The notes: generated by a model not told the origin, from the letters alone. DNA of 15,863 nucleotides from an uncultured Patescibacteria group bacterium (GCA_938010745.1 CALLVF010000027.1:1-15863), one strand, 5' to 3'; shown: positions 5,336 through 13,386, counted from the first letter of the stretch. Program-made: numbers and translations.

Positions 5336-8086
5336 TTAATTTGGATAATGACACTTTTTGTATTTATTTCCACTTCCACACCAACACGGATCATTTCGAC
5401 CAGGCTTTTTGTGAGAAATTTTTTTTGATTTGCTAGCTAAATCAACTCCTCTATTGGCAAAGGTTTTAAAAGATGAGGAGTTATTAGTCTCTTGCTTTTC
5501 AGGCTGACTAGTTAATGAGTGGAAAGGATTTATGCCAGTTGCTGAATGAAAAATGATAGACTGCTCTTTATTAAAATTGGCATTAGGTGCAAGTGATACT
5601 TCAATCTTAAATAATCGCCGACTAAACTCAAAATTAATATTGTTCATTAGTTTTTCAAACATTGAAAAAGCTTCATTTTTATACTCCACTAATGGATCAA
5701 GCTGAGCATAACCGCGAAGACTTATGCCCTCACGTAAATCTTCAATTGCAGTCAGATGATCCATCCAATATTTATCAATGGTAAAAAGAAATACTGATTT
5801 AACAATCTCTAGCCACAATTTTTCACCTAAATATTTTTCTTTTTCTTCAAAATAGTTTTTACATTCTTTTATTAGGTAATTAAGTAAATTTATTTCATTC
5901 TTTTTCTTTAGTAAATACTTTATCTTTTCTCCTTTTACTGGTAAAATAAGGTTTAATTCTTTAATTATTTTTTCTTTTTCATTTTCTGAAATTTCCTCAT
6001 TTATTGCAAAAAAATTATTTATAATTGCTGAAAATTCCTCTTTAAAAATTTCAAAAACGCTTTGGTAAAATTCTTCTTTATTTTCTTGAGCAAAAACAAC
6101 TCTTCTACGAAGAGCATAAATTATTTCTCTTTGCTTGCTTAATACATCATCAAACTCGACAAGATTTTTTCTGATGGCAAAATTAAACCCTTCCACTTTA
6201 ATTTGAGCCTGTTCAATTGCTTTGGAAACCATAGAATGAGTCAGTGGTTGGTCCTCCGGCAATTGAAAAAAAGTCATTAATTTGGCAATCTGCTCTCCAC
6301 CAAAAATTCTCATTAAATCATCTTCAAGGGAAACGAAAAACCTAGACTCTCCAGGATCACCCTGACGGCCAGAGCGACCACGAAGTTGATTATCAATTCT
6401 TCGAGATTCATGTTTTTCTGTTCCAATAACATATAAACCTCCTAATTTAACCACTTCTTCATGCTTTCTATACCATTCTTTCTCTTCAATTTTGAGTTTT
6501 GAGTTTTGAATCTTGAATTTATCAGGGGGCATCCCTCCCAAAATAATATCTACTCCTCGACCAGCCATATTGGTAGCCACTGTCACGGCACCTTTTTCTC
6601 CCGCTTGAGCAATAATTTGTGCTTCCTTTTCATGATTTTTTGCGTTTAAAATCTCATGGGGAATCCCTTTTGCTTTCAAAAGAGAAGATAGATACTCGTT
6701 TTTTTCAATTGAAGTTGTCCCTACTAAAACAGGCCTGCCTTTTTTGTAGTTTTTAGCAATTTCCTCAACTACCGCTTTAAATTTTGCCTTTTCGCTTTTG
6801 AAAATCATATCTGGGTAATCTTTTCTAATCATTGGTAAATGAGTAGGAATAACCACCACGTCAGTTTTGTAAATTTTGTTAAATTCTTGTGCCTCAGTAG
6901 CCGCTGTACCCGTCATTCCAGCTAATTTTTTATACATGCGAAAATAGTTTTGCAAGGATACAGTAGCTAGCGTTTTTGATTCTTTTTGAATTGGCACTCC
7001 CTCTTTTGCCTCAATTGCCTGATGCAACCCTTCAGAAAATCGTCTACCATATAAAAGTCTACCAGTAAACTCATCAACAATTATCACCTTCCCATCTTTG
7101 ATGATATAATCTTTATCCTTTATGAAAAGTGTGGCCGCTTTAAGAGCTGCCTCAATGTGAAATAAAACATCAAAGTCCTTTTCATAAATATTATCAACTT
7201 GAAGAATAGATTCAATTTTATTAATCCCTGCCTCAGTAAGGTTAGCCGTTTTTAATTTCTCATCAACGACAAAATCAGTTTTTGGATCAAGAGTTTTAAC
7301 AACTTTAGCATATTGATAGTATTTGGAAATATCTTCTTCATAGGGAGCAGATATAATATGAGGTGTACGTGCTTCATCTATTAATACAGAGTCAGCCTCA
7401 TCAATTATGGCAAAATTAAAACCACGTTGAACTAACTCATGAGGACTTTGCGCCATATTATCACGAAGATAATCAAAACCAAATTCACTATTAATTCCAT
7501 AAGTAATATCAGCTTGATAGGCTTCTTTTCTTGAAATTGGTCTAAGGTGTACAAGACGCCAATCTTGCGCCTCATTGTCAGTATAATTTGGATCATAAAT
7601 GAATGAGCGATCGGCAATAATTGCTGTAGCTTTTAAGCCTAAAAAATTAAAAATCCTTCCCATCCATCCACAATCACGGCGAGCTAAATAATCATTGACA
7701 GTTACCAAATGAACTCCTTTTCCTGTTAAAGCATTAAGATATAAAGCGGTTGTAGCCGTTAATGTTTTTCCTTCACCAGTTTTCTGCTCAATAATTTTCC
7801 CCTCATGAAGGGCAATCCCTCCCATTAACTGAACATCAAAATGACGAAGACCCAAAACACGACGGGAAGCCTCCCGAACAAGAGCATATGACCAAGGGAG
7901 AATCTCATCGAGGGTTTTTTCACTCGCTTGAACCTCTTTTTTTAATTTGTTGGTTTCTTCTAAAAAATCTTCATCTTTCAAATTTCTTACCTTATCTTCA
8001 AGTTTATTTATTTCTTCAACTTTCTTTCGTAGTCTATCTACTTCTCTTTGGTTATAATCAAAAAATTTTTTAAAAAAATTAAACAT
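5336..8086 (-). CDS. secA: SecA, preprotein translocase ATPase
   Basis: SecA is the cytosolic motor that pushes unfolded preproteins through SecYEG. The 916-aa length is normal. Visible motifs are KTGEGKTLTA (Walker A, about residue 100), VTVNDYLARRD, the DEAD-like IIDEADSVLIDEARTP, VDEFTGRLLYGRRFSEG, VGTTSIEK, TNMAGRGVDIILGG, QLRGRSGRQGDPGESRFF and the scaffold/wing region with YWMDHL. The C-terminus has a zinc motif, CWCGSGNKYKKCH, which in SecA binds SecB and phospholipids. Between LGG and GGLYVIGTE is an insert (FKIQNSKLKIEE) encoded by heptanucleotide repeats, at a site where SecA length varies among bacteria. It is the last gene of a four-gene minus-strand operon, 5 bp after its neighbour, with no good Shine-Dalgarno. 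Its stop abuts the glmS stop, and no terminator hairpin is visible there. Confidence 0.97.
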   Translation of the reverse strand: MFNFFKKFFDYNQREVDRLRKKVEEINKLEDKVRNLKDEDFLEETNKLKKEVQASEKTLDEILPWSYALVREASRRVLGLRHFDVQLMGGIALHEGKIIEQKTGEGKTLTATTALYLNALTGKGVHLVTVNDYLARRDCGWMGRIFNFLGLKATAIIADRSFIYDPNYTDNEAQDWRLVHLRPISRKEAYQADITYGINSEFGFDYLRDNMAQSPHELVQRGFNFAIIDEADSVLIDEARTPHIISAPYEEDISKYYQYAKVVKTLDPKTDFVVDEKLKTANLTEAGINKIESILQVDNIYEKDFDVLFHIEAALKAATLFIKDKDYIIKDGKVIIVDEFTGRLLYGRRFSEGLHQAIEAKEGVPIQKESKTLATVSLQNYFRMYKKLAGMTGTAATEAQEFNKIYKTDVVVIPTHLPMIRKDYPDMIFKSEKAKFKAVVEEIAKNYKKGRPVLVGTTSIEKNEYLSSLLKAKGIPHEILNAKNHEKEAQIIAQAGEKGAVTVATNMAGRGVDIILGGMPPDKFKIQNSKLKIEEKEWYRKHEEVVKLGGLYVIGTEKHESRRIDNQLRGRSGRQGDPGESRFFVSLEDDLMRIFGGEQIAKLMTFFQLPEDQPLTHSMVSKAIEQAQIKVEGFNFAIRKNLVEFDDVLSKQREIIYALRRRVVFAQENKEEFYQSVFEIFKEEFSAIINNFFAINEEISENEKEKIIKELNLILPVKGEKIKYLLKKKNEINLLNYLIKECKNYFEEKEKYLGEKLWLEIVKSVFLFTIDKYWMDHLTAIEDLREGISLRGYAQLDPLVEYKNEAFSMFEKLMNNINFEFSRRLFKIEVSLAPNANFNKEQSIIFHSATGINPFHSLTSQPEKQETNNSSSFKTFANRGVDLASKSKKISHKKPGRNDPCWCGSGNKYKKCHYPN
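6490..6517. repeat. Heptanucleotide tandem repeat inside secA
   Basis: There are four units of exactly 7 bp on the plus strand: TTTTGAG, TTTTGAG, TTTTGAA, TCTTGAA, with partial units on both sides. They are in frame within secA (three units equal seven residues) and encode the insert around FKIQNSKLKI. Similar 7-bp periodicity occurs at three other places in the window. Confidence 0.85.
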
Positions 8087-8091
8087 AATTT

Positions 8092-8835
8092 TTAATTTAG
8101 AAAGTACTCCTGAGGGATTACCAATATCTTCAAGATAGAGTACCGATTTTTAATTTCACTTAAAGCAGGTCTTTTGAATGCAAAATGGACGGTATCTCCC
8201 TCTTTAATTTTTGAAAAACCAATCCTTTCAGTCTCCAAAGTTTTAACATTAACCATTAACTGCCTAGTATTTGACTCAATATCTAAGATATAATTTTCTC
8301 TCTCATTTGTTAAAACCTTGATAGAATAATTCTCCTTATCTATTTCTGTTATCCTTCCTGACAAAACAACCAATGATTCATCGACAAATATAGAATTGGC
8401 ATTTATAATTTTTTCATTTACTACTCCTGTTAAAAAAAGATAATCATCTTTTTTAATATCTGAAAATTTTATTTCTAATTGCTGATTATTTTTAATTTGA
8501 AAAAACTTAGTTAACAATGAATCAATTTTAATTTCATAAACTTGATCGTCACCTGTTTTTATTTTCAAGAGATTATCATCTTTTTGAGTAACATAGCCAC
8601 TAATTACTTTACTGTTTTTTTCCTGAAGCTCTGCAACTTTTGTAGTAATCTTTTCTTTAAATAATTTAATATCCTTCTCTTGAGAGGAAGCAATTTTTGT
8701 TGTTGGGGTGGAAACTGTGATTGATTGACTAAAAACCACAAATAACAAAAAAGGAGAAATTAAAAAGGTGATTGTAAAAAAAATTATCAATAAAACATTT
8801 CTTAGTTGATTTTGATTAAAAAGGATTTTAATCAT
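8092..8835 (-). CDS. Membrane-anchored protein with two DUF5666-like modules
   Basis: This 247-aa protein is not a family I can name firmly. It has one strong hydrophobic segment at about residues 14-36, which suggests an N-terminal anchor with the rest outside the membrane. Two similar beta-rich modules follow. The first (about 78-155) begins VISGYVTQKDDNLLKIKT and has GDDQVYEIKI; the second (about 157-235) begins VLSGRITEIDKENYSIKV. Both have the pattern of the DUF5666/OB-like fold: a Gly-containing first strand, a residue-bound Thr/Ser position, then a xxGDxVxF-type strand (KEGDTVHF). Its start overlaps the upstream gene's stop by 4 bp (ATGA) and secA follows after 5 bp, so it is translated as part of the operon. 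Residues 45-75, rich in Lys and Glu, may be a short coiled linker. A periplasmic/surface role is inference. Confidence 0.8.
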   Translation of the reverse strand: MIKILFNQNQLRNVLLIIFFTITFLISPFLLFVVFSQSITVSTPTTKIASSQEKDIKLFKEKITTKVAELQEKNSKVISGYVTQKDDNLLKIKTGDDQVYEIKIDSLLTKFFQIKNNQQLEIKFSDIKKDDYLFLTGVVNEKIINANSIFVDESLVVLSGRITEIDKENYSIKVLTNERENYILDIESNTRQLMVNVKTLETERIGFSKIKEGDTVHFAFKRPALSEIKNRYSILKILVIPQEYFLN

Positions 8836-9266
8836 AATTGATCTTTTAAATAGTAAACTTTTAGTTCCTTCTCTTGAATTCGTAGTTTTTTATCTTTTGG
8901 ATAAACAACAATTCTTATGAAGTTTTCTCCTAATGTTAACGGGAAGTCAATTGTAAATCTATCTTTTTTTAACTCCAAAATGATATCTTTAACGGGAGAT
9001 TGAACCACTAAAAGCGAATCTTTGGGTGCTTTTCCAGAGATGATTACTTTATTTTTATCAACAATTGTACTATCTTTTGGTTCTAAAATTTCAAGTGACT
9101 GAAGATTAATAGAAGTTGATTTTTGATATATGTTTAATTTTTTATTTACTGCAATAGCTTTACTTTTTTCAAGCTGTATCTGTTTATTTTTAAAAAAAAT
9201 TACTACAGCTAAACCTCCTCCTAATAAAATTCCAAAAACAACTGCGATAATTGTTTCTTTTTTCAT
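8832..9266 (-). CDS. Small anchored protein with an Ig-like (glucodextranase-B-type) domain
   Basis: The protein has 144 aa. Residues about 6-25 form one glycine-rich hydrophobic segment (GILLGGGLAVVIFF) followed by Lys, so it is probably an N-terminal anchor with the domain outside the cell. After a linker comes one beta-sandwich-like domain (about 58-140): LEILEPKDSTIVDKNKVIIS, SGKAPKDSLLVV, DRFTIDFPLTLGENFIRIVV. This is the usual pattern of bacterial Ig-like domains (P.D...V......V.G......V......F...V.L..G.N.I.V). The call is to a fold; no substrate can be inferred. It sits 7 bp after nnrD and overlaps the next gene by 4 bp, with which it may form a surface pair. Confidence 0.78.
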   Translation of the reverse strand: MKKETIIAVVFGILLGGGLAVVIFFKNKQIQLEKSKAIAVNKKLNIYQKSTSINLQSLEILEPKDSTIVDKNKVIISGKAPKDSLLVVQSPVKDIILELKKDRFTIDFPLTLGENFIRIVVYPKDKKLRIQEKELKVYYLKDQL

Positions 9267-9273
9267 ATGTTAT

Positions 9274-10206
9274 TTAAAAAATTAATCTCTTTAAAAGCTT
9301 AGGTATAGTCTTGATAATATCATTATTATTATACCAATATCCCTTTTCTTCAAAAAGTATATCAGCAGTTTTTTTAAGAAGATAGGATGATAAAACAGCT
9401 GACATTAATGGCTGATTTTTGGCATAAAATGATGCTACTAAACCTGCCAAAATATCGCCAGTACCACCTTTGGTTAGTCCCACATTACCTCCTCTGATTA
9501 CATAAACTTTTTTGCCATCAGATATAATATCATCAATTGCTTTTAGTAAAATAACAATTTTATTTTCTTCAGCAATTTTTTTAACAACTAGCACTTTTTC
9601 AGTTATTTTTTTACTATCTAATGAAATATCAAACAATCTTAAAAATTCTTTTTGATGAGGTGTTATAATGGGAGTAGTTTTTAATTTGTTAAACCATTCT
9701 TTATCCATCATTTGTAACGCTCCAGCATCAAAAACAAATTTTTTATCAGAAAAGTTTTCAATTATATATTTGGTTAAAAAATAAGTATATCTCCCTTCAT
9801 TTTTTATCTTAATTAATTTTTGGAAATTAAAATTTGAATTTTCGAATTCTTTTGAAGTTAAAGTTTGAGTTCTAGAATTTGTTCTTATCATTCCTGGTCC
9901 TATCAAAACAATATCATCTTCTTTAATATAATTGGGAAGATTTTTTTGAGGGACAATTATACCATTAATAAATTTTTTCTTTAAAGACAAAAATATTTTT
10001 TGATTTTCAACCGTTGAGCAATAATGAATAATGTCAGCAAAATGTGAACAAACTTCTGCAGCCCATAAAGAAGCAGCGTGAAAAAGAGAAGAACCACCAA
10101 TAATAAGAATTTTTCCGTTTTCGCCTTTGTGTGAGTTAGGTTTCGGTAGTTTAAGTTTTTTTATGAATGTTTCAATAAAAGAGGTTTTTGTTGTATAAAT
10201 AATCAT
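9274..10206 (-). CDS. nnrD: ADP-dependent (S)-NAD(P)H-hydrate dehydratase (NnrD), stand-alone
   Basis: NnrD repairs hydrated NADH/NADPH using ADP; it belongs to the ribokinase-like YjeF C-terminal family. Motifs are SHKGENGKILIIGGS near the N-terminus (nucleotide/substrate region), VLIGPGMIR, VFDAGALQMM, ITPHQKEFLRLF (families usually have TPHxGE) and GGTGDILAGLVASF, the anion-hole and catalytic-Asp motif. The usual fused or neighbouring epimerase NnrE is not in the window. About residues 104-128 (NSRTQTLTSKEFENSNFNF) are an insert encoded by degenerate heptanucleotide repeats; it falls between PGM and the following helix, where the family is usually shorter. It is the first gene of the minus-strand operon leading to secA. 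Its start is the ATG at 10206; no Shine-Dalgarno is visible, and an AT-rich possible -10 (TAAAAT) lies only 5 bp upstream. Confidence 0.9.
   Translation of the reverse strand: MIIYTTKTSFIETFIKKLKLPKPNSHKGENGKILIIGGSSLFHAASLWAAEVCSHFADIIHYCSTVENQKIFLSLKKKFINGIIVPQKNLPNYIKEDDIVLIGPGMIRTNSRTQTLTSKEFENSNFNFQKLIKIKNEGRYTYFLTKYIIENFSDKKFVFDAGALQMMDKEWFNKLKTTPIITPHQKEFLRLFDISLDSKKITEKVLVVKKIAEENKIVILLKAIDDIISDGKKVYVIRGGNVGLTKGGTGDILAGLVASFYAKNQPLMSAVLSSYLLKKTADILFEEKGYWYNNNDIIKTIPKLLKRLIF
9826..9893. repeat. Degenerate heptanucleotide repeats inside nnrD
   Basis: A run of 7-bp-spaced units of the same style as in secA is visible: TTTGAAT, TTTCGAA, TTTTGAA, TTTGAGT, TCTAGAA and diverged copies. They are in frame within nnrD and produce an Asn/Ser/Phe/Lys-rich insert. 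The periodicity is weaker than in secA, which suggests an older insertion. Confidence 0.6.
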
Positions 10207-10245
10207 AAGATATTTTAATTACTTAAGAAAATTAAATGATATTTA

Positions 10246-10280
10246 AATTTACAACTTTAAACTTAAAATTTGATTTTTAA
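10246..10280. repeat. Heptanucleotide repeats upstream of alaS
   Basis: Five consecutive 7-bp units: AATTTAC, AACTTTA, AACTTAA, AATTTGA, TTTTTAA. They lie between the divergent nnrD and alaS genes, and the fourth and fifth units supply the -35-like TTGATT. Confidence 0.6.
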
Positions 10281-10298
10281 AGATTGATATTTTATTAT
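10270..10298 (+). promoter_or_regulatory. Possible alaS promoter giving a leaderless mRNA
   Basis: TTGATT at 10270-10275 and TATTAT at 10293-10298 are separated by 17 bp. The -10 ends only 7 bp before the alaS ATG (10306), so transcription would start at or within a base or two of the start codon. No Shine-Dalgarno exists, which fits a leaderless mRNA. Confidence 0.5.
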
Positions 10299-10305
10299 TT
10301 TAGCT

Positions 10306-12093
10306 ATGTTAATAAATCATTTGCAACTTCGGCAATTATTTAAAAATTTTTGGGAGAAAAAAAAACATCAAAACATTCCCCCTATTTCTTTAATTCCCCA
10401 AAATGACCCAACGACTCTTTTTACTGGATCAGGCATGCAACAACTTGTCCCCTATCTTCTGGGAGAAGCTCACCCCTTGGGAAAAAGATTATACAATATT
10501 CAACCTTGTCTTAGGTCGCAAGATATCGATGAAGTTGGCGATAACCGTCACACCACTTTTTTCGAGATGATGGGAAATTGGTCACTGGGTGAATATTTTA
10601 AAAAAGAACAGTTAGCCTGGTTTTGGAAATTTTTAACAAAAGAACTAGGTTTTAAGCCCCAAAAACTTTATGTAACGGTTTTTGCCGGCGACAAAAGAAA
10701 TAATTTACCACCAGATAATGAGTCAACTGAAATTTGGAAAAGTTTAGGGGTTAAAGAAAATCATATCTTTAAGTATGGTCCGGAGAAGAATTGGTGGTCA
10801 AGAGCAGGTATTCCTGATAATATGCCAACAAACGAACCAGGTGGACCTGATAGTGAAGTTTTTTATGAATTTACCAATGTTTTGCATAACAAAAAATTTG
10901 GGGAGAAATGTCACCCAAACTGTGATTGCGGTCGATTTATGGAAATTGGTAACTCAGTTTTTATGCAATATAAAAAAACAGCAAACGGTGCCTTTGTTGA
11001 ACTTCCCAATAAAAATGTTGATTTTGGTGGTGGATTAGAGCGAATTTTAGCGGCTTTAAATGACAATCCCGATGTTTTTACAACTGATATTTATCTACCA
11101 ATTATTAAAGCGTTGGAAAAAGTTTCTTTAAAAAAATATCAAGAAGAAAAAGATAAACAAAAAATGAGAGTTATTGCTGATCATTTAAAAGCAGCTGTTT
11201 TCTTAATTAAAACCGGTGTTTTTCCTGCCAATAAAGAAAGAGGTTATTTTTTAAGAAGATTACTGCGAAGGATTTCTGTAAAAATGTTAAAGTTAAAAGG
11301 AAATACAGTTAAAGCTTCAGATTTGCTACCGGCTGTAGAAGCCATCATTGAAATTTATAATAATATTTATTTTGAACAAAATGATTTTGAAAAAATTAAA
11401 CTTGTGATTGAGGAAGAAATAAACCGATTTAATAAAACATTGCAACAAGGCTTAAAAATTTTGGAAAAAATTACTAAGCCAACGGGCAAACAAATATTTG
11501 ATCTTTACCAGAGTTTCGGTTTTCCAAAAGAACTGAGTGAGGAGATTCTCAAAGAAAAAGGATTAAAATTTGATAAAAAAGAATTTGACAATGAATTTGA
11601 AAAACATCGCCGACTATCACGAACAGCTTCCGCTGGTATGTTTAAAGGCGGATTAGCTGATCATTCATCTCAAACTATCAAATACCATACAGCCAATCAT
11701 CTTCTTCACCAAGCTTTATTTGATGTTTTAGGCAATTCCATAAGACAAGAAGGATCACATATTACCGGCGAAAGACTTAGATTTGATTTCTACTCCCCTA
11801 TCAAACCTACGCTTGATTTAATTAAAAAAGCAGAGGCGATTGTTAATGAAAAAATTAAACTTAACCTACCAGTGCATTTTAAAATTCTTCCTAAAGATGA
11901 GGCGTATAAAATTGGTGCTAAATCTTTTTTCCGAGAAAAATATCCCGATATGGTAAAGGTGTACTTTATTGGTAATTATTCAAAAGAATTTTGTGGTGGA
12001 CCACATGTTACCAGCACCAAAGAGATTGGTAAAATTGATATTTTTAAATTCGAGAAAATTGGCGCCAACTTATACCGAATTTATGCTAAGTAA
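10306..12093 (+). CDS. alaS: Alanyl-tRNA synthetase, short form lacking the C-terminal domain
   Basis: AlaRS charges tRNA-Ala with alanine. The class II catalytic core is clear: FTGSGMQQLVPYLLG, LRSQDIDEVGDNRHTTFFEM and MGNWSLGEYFKKEQLAWFW, then EIGNSVFMQY and NVDFGGGLERI. The central tRNA-recognition helices follow, and the editing domain carries YHTANHLLHQAL, EGSHITGERLRFDF and FCGGPHVTSTKEIG. The editing zinc ligands (two His, then Cys and His) are present; the usual CGGTH is CGGPH. The protein stops shortly after the editing domain at 595 aa, whereas common forms have about 870. The DHHA1-type C-Ala region that helps bind the tRNA elbow is absent and no frameshifted remnant follows. Such short forms occur in small-genome lineages, so this looks natural and not broken. 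Confidence 0.94.
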   Translation: MLINHLQLRQLFKNFWEKKKHQNIPPISLIPQNDPTTLFTGSGMQQLVPYLLGEAHPLGKRLYNIQPCLRSQDIDEVGDNRHTTFFEMMGNWSLGEYFKKEQLAWFWKFLTKELGFKPQKLYVTVFAGDKRNNLPPDNESTEIWKSLGVKENHIFKYGPEKNWWSRAGIPDNMPTNEPGGPDSEVFYEFTNVLHNKKFGEKCHPNCDCGRFMEIGNSVFMQYKKTANGAFVELPNKNVDFGGGLERILAALNDNPDVFTTDIYLPIIKALEKVSLKKYQEEKDKQKMRVIADHLKAAVFLIKTGVFPANKERGYFLRRLLRRISVKMLKLKGNTVKASDLLPAVEAIIEIYNNIYFEQNDFEKIKLVIEEEINRFNKTLQQGLKILEKITKPTGKQIFDLYQSFGFPKELSEEILKEKGLKFDKKEFDNEFEKHRRLSRTASAGMFKGGLADHSSQTIKYHTANHLLHQALFDVLGNSIRQEGSHITGERLRFDFYSPIKPTLDLIKKAEAIVNEKIKLNLPVHFKILPKDEAYKIGAKSFFREKYPDMVKVYFIGNYSKEFCGGPHVTSTKEIGKIDIFKFEKIGANLYRIYAK

Positions 12094-12168
12094 AAAATTC
12101 CCTTGCATTTTAAAAAAAAACTAATTAAACTTTAACTACTTCACTTTTATAAATTTTTATGCCATGTT

Positions 12169-12984
12169 ATGAAAAAAACAGAATTCCTTGATCTAAAAAA
12201 GCTAATTGATAATAACTTTAAGATAAATATCTTCTTAACAACTTTAGTTTTTTTACTACAAGTTTTCATATTTTTTAATTTAAATAATAAAATTAAAAAT
12301 CATCAAAAAAATCTCAATCCAAAAAATAATGAACAAAACCAACAACAAACTAAGATTGATCTTGCTCAAGTAAAAAGAATTTTTAGTAATGATTTTATTC
12401 ACTTCGGGGATAGTAAAAGAAAAGTCTTGTTTGTTGAAGTATCAGATCCCAGCTGCCCATTTTGTCATATTGCCGGTGGTTTAAATCCTCAAATTGCTGC
12501 TCAAGCAGGCGATAGATTTAAGTATAAAAGCGAAGGTGGAAGTTACATTCCGCCTGTTCCTGAAATAAAAAAACTTATTGATGAGGGAAAAGCCTCATAT
12601 GCCTTTTTATTTTCCAATGGTCATGGAAATGGTTTTTTAGCGAGTGAAGCATTATATTGTGCCAACGAAAAAGGCAAATTTTGGTCAGTTCATGATAAAT
12701 TAATGACTAATGAAGGTTATGAAATTATTAACAATCAAGTAAAAAACGACAGAGGTAATATATCAATTCTTGTAAATTTTTTAGCTTCAAGTATTGATAA
12801 AGATTTTTTGACTAATTGTCTTAAATCAGGAAAATATCAAAGTAAACTGGAAAGAGATCAAAAATTAGCACCATCTTTAGGCTATCAAGGAACACCACAT
12901 TTTCTTGTTAACACAACAATGTTCCCAGGAGCCTACAGTTTTACTGAGATGAAGCCAGTTGTTGAAAAATACCTTAACGAATAA
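12169..12984 (+). CDS. Membrane-anchored DsbA-like thiol oxidoreductase
   Basis: This 271-aa protein is a thioredoxin-fold disulfide oxidoreductase of the DsbA/Thioredoxin_4 type, acting outside the membrane on exported proteins. One hydrophobic segment lies at about residues 18-38 (IFLTTLVFLLQVFIFFNL), followed by an Asn/Gln/Lys-rich linker. The active site is SDPSCPFCH (CPFC). A cis-proline-type GTPHFLVN follows near residue 243, and FPGAYSFTEMKPVVEKYL ends the fold. In Gram-positive-like and CPR cells such proteins are tethered to the membrane, which fits. No DsbB or VKOR partner is in the window. The 3' end overlaps the converging DUF2905-type gene by 11 bp. The start ATG has no Shine-Dalgarno; TATAAA at 12148-12153 could be a -10 giving a very short leader. 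Confidence 0.88.
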   Translation: MKKTEFLDLKKLIDNNFKINIFLTTLVFLLQVFIFFNLNNKIKNHQKNLNPKNNEQNQQQTKIDLAQVKRIFSNDFIHFGDSKRKVLFVEVSDPSCPFCHIAGGLNPQIAAQAGDRFKYKSEGGSYIPPVPEIKKLIDEGKASYAFLFSNGHGNGFLASEALYCANEKGKFWSVHDKLMTNEGYEIINNQVKNDRGNISILVNFLASSIDKDFLTNCLKSGKYQSKLERDQKLAPSLGYQGTPHFLVNTTMFPGAYSFTEMKPVVEKYLNE

Positions 12985-13174
12985 GAGTAAAAATTAAAGT
13001 TAAAATTAGGCTAATAATAATTGAAGTGGTTAGAGGAAAGTAGAAAGTAAAATTATCTTTTTGAATAAAAATATCTCCTGGCAAAAGAGGAATGCTCCCC
13101 AATTTTTGAAATAAGTTAAAAAAAACTCCCAAAAAGATAAAAATTACACCAATTAAAAGAAGTAAATTTCCCAA
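12974..13174 (-). CDS. DUF2905-type small membrane protein
   Basis: A 66-aa protein with two hydrophobic segments (about 3-21 and 48-64) flanking the motif LGSIPLLPGDIFIQKDNFTF and YFPLTTSIIISLILT. The combination LPGDI...NFTFYFPLTT is characteristic of the DUF2905 family, found widely in bacteria with no known function. It would be an integral membrane hairpin. It is transcribed away from the tRNA gene, whose 3' end is 54 bp upstream, so the two could be cotranscribed. Its 3' end overlaps the dsbA-like gene by 11 bp on the other strand. Confidence 0.88.
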   Translation of the reverse strand: MGNLLLLIGVIFIFLGVFFNLFQKLGSIPLLPGDIFIQKDNFTFYFPLTTSIIISLILTLIFTLIR

Positions 13175-13191
13175 TGATTAATAAATATTAA

Positions 13192-13226
13192 CTTTTAATT
13201 TTTGACTTTTAACTTTTAACTTTTTT
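13192..13226. repeat. Heptanucleotide tandem repeat between tRNA-Glu and the DUF2905 gene
   Basis: Five exact 7-bp steps: CTTTTAA, TTTTTGA, CTTTTAA, CTTTTAA, CTTTTTT. They begin immediately 3' of the tRNA (minus strand) and belong to the same style as those in secA and nnrD. Confidence 0.85.
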
Positions 13227-13228
13227 AG

Positions 13229-13301
13229 TGTCCTCGACGGGATTCGAACCCGTGTTGCTAGCCTGAGAAGCTAACGTCCTAAACCGCTAGACGACGAGGA
13301 C
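13229..13301 (-). tRNA. tRNA-Glu (anticodon CUC)
   Basis: On the minus strand this folds as a 73-nt cloverleaf. The acceptor GTCCTCG pairs with CGAGGAC; the D arm begins GTCTAGCGG and ends GGAC. The anticodon stem TTAGC/GCTAG encloses the 7-nt loop TTCTCAG, with T33 and anticodon CTC at 34-36. The T arm is ACGGG/CCCGT with loop TTCGAAT. The D-arm sequence TCGTCTAG closely resembles bacterial tRNA-Glu. The discriminator is A and CCA is not encoded. CUC reads only GAG, so a UUC isoacceptor should exist elsewhere. Confidence 0.95.
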
Positions 13302-13308
13302 AGTTTGT

Positions 13309-13337
13309 TTGACTTTTTACAAATTCTTTAGTAATAT
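13309..13337 (+). promoter_or_regulatory. greA promoter
   Basis: TTGACT at 13309-13314, a 17-bp spacer, then TAATAT at 13332-13337. The transcript would start near 13344, giving a leader of about 43 nt. A possible Shine-Dalgarno AAGGA is at 13369-13373, 13 nt before the ATG. Confidence 0.65.
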
Positions 13338-13364
13338 TTTACCATAATTCCCAAAAGAAGTTAA
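13336..13364 (-). promoter_or_regulatory. tRNA-Glu promoter
   Basis: Reading the minus strand, TTAACT (13364-13359), a 17-bp spacer and TAAAAT (13341-13336), with TG one base before the -10 (extended -10). The start would be near 13329, giving a pre-tRNA leader of about 28 nt. Its -10 overlaps the greA -10 on the other strand. Confidence 0.5.
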
Positions 13365-13386
13365 AAACAAGGAAATTAATTTTTTT

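Noticed and set aside
5320..5350. Bidirectional terminator between glmS and secA
   Set aside because: The two stops abut and no hairpin with a T run is visible.
7432..8073. Short open frames in secA (minus 7432-7617, plus 7888-8073)
   Set aside because: Both lie inside conserved secA sequence in other frames and show no domain features.
10775..11038. 87-codon plus-strand frame inside alaS
   Set aside because: It is an alternate frame of the conserved AlaRS core.
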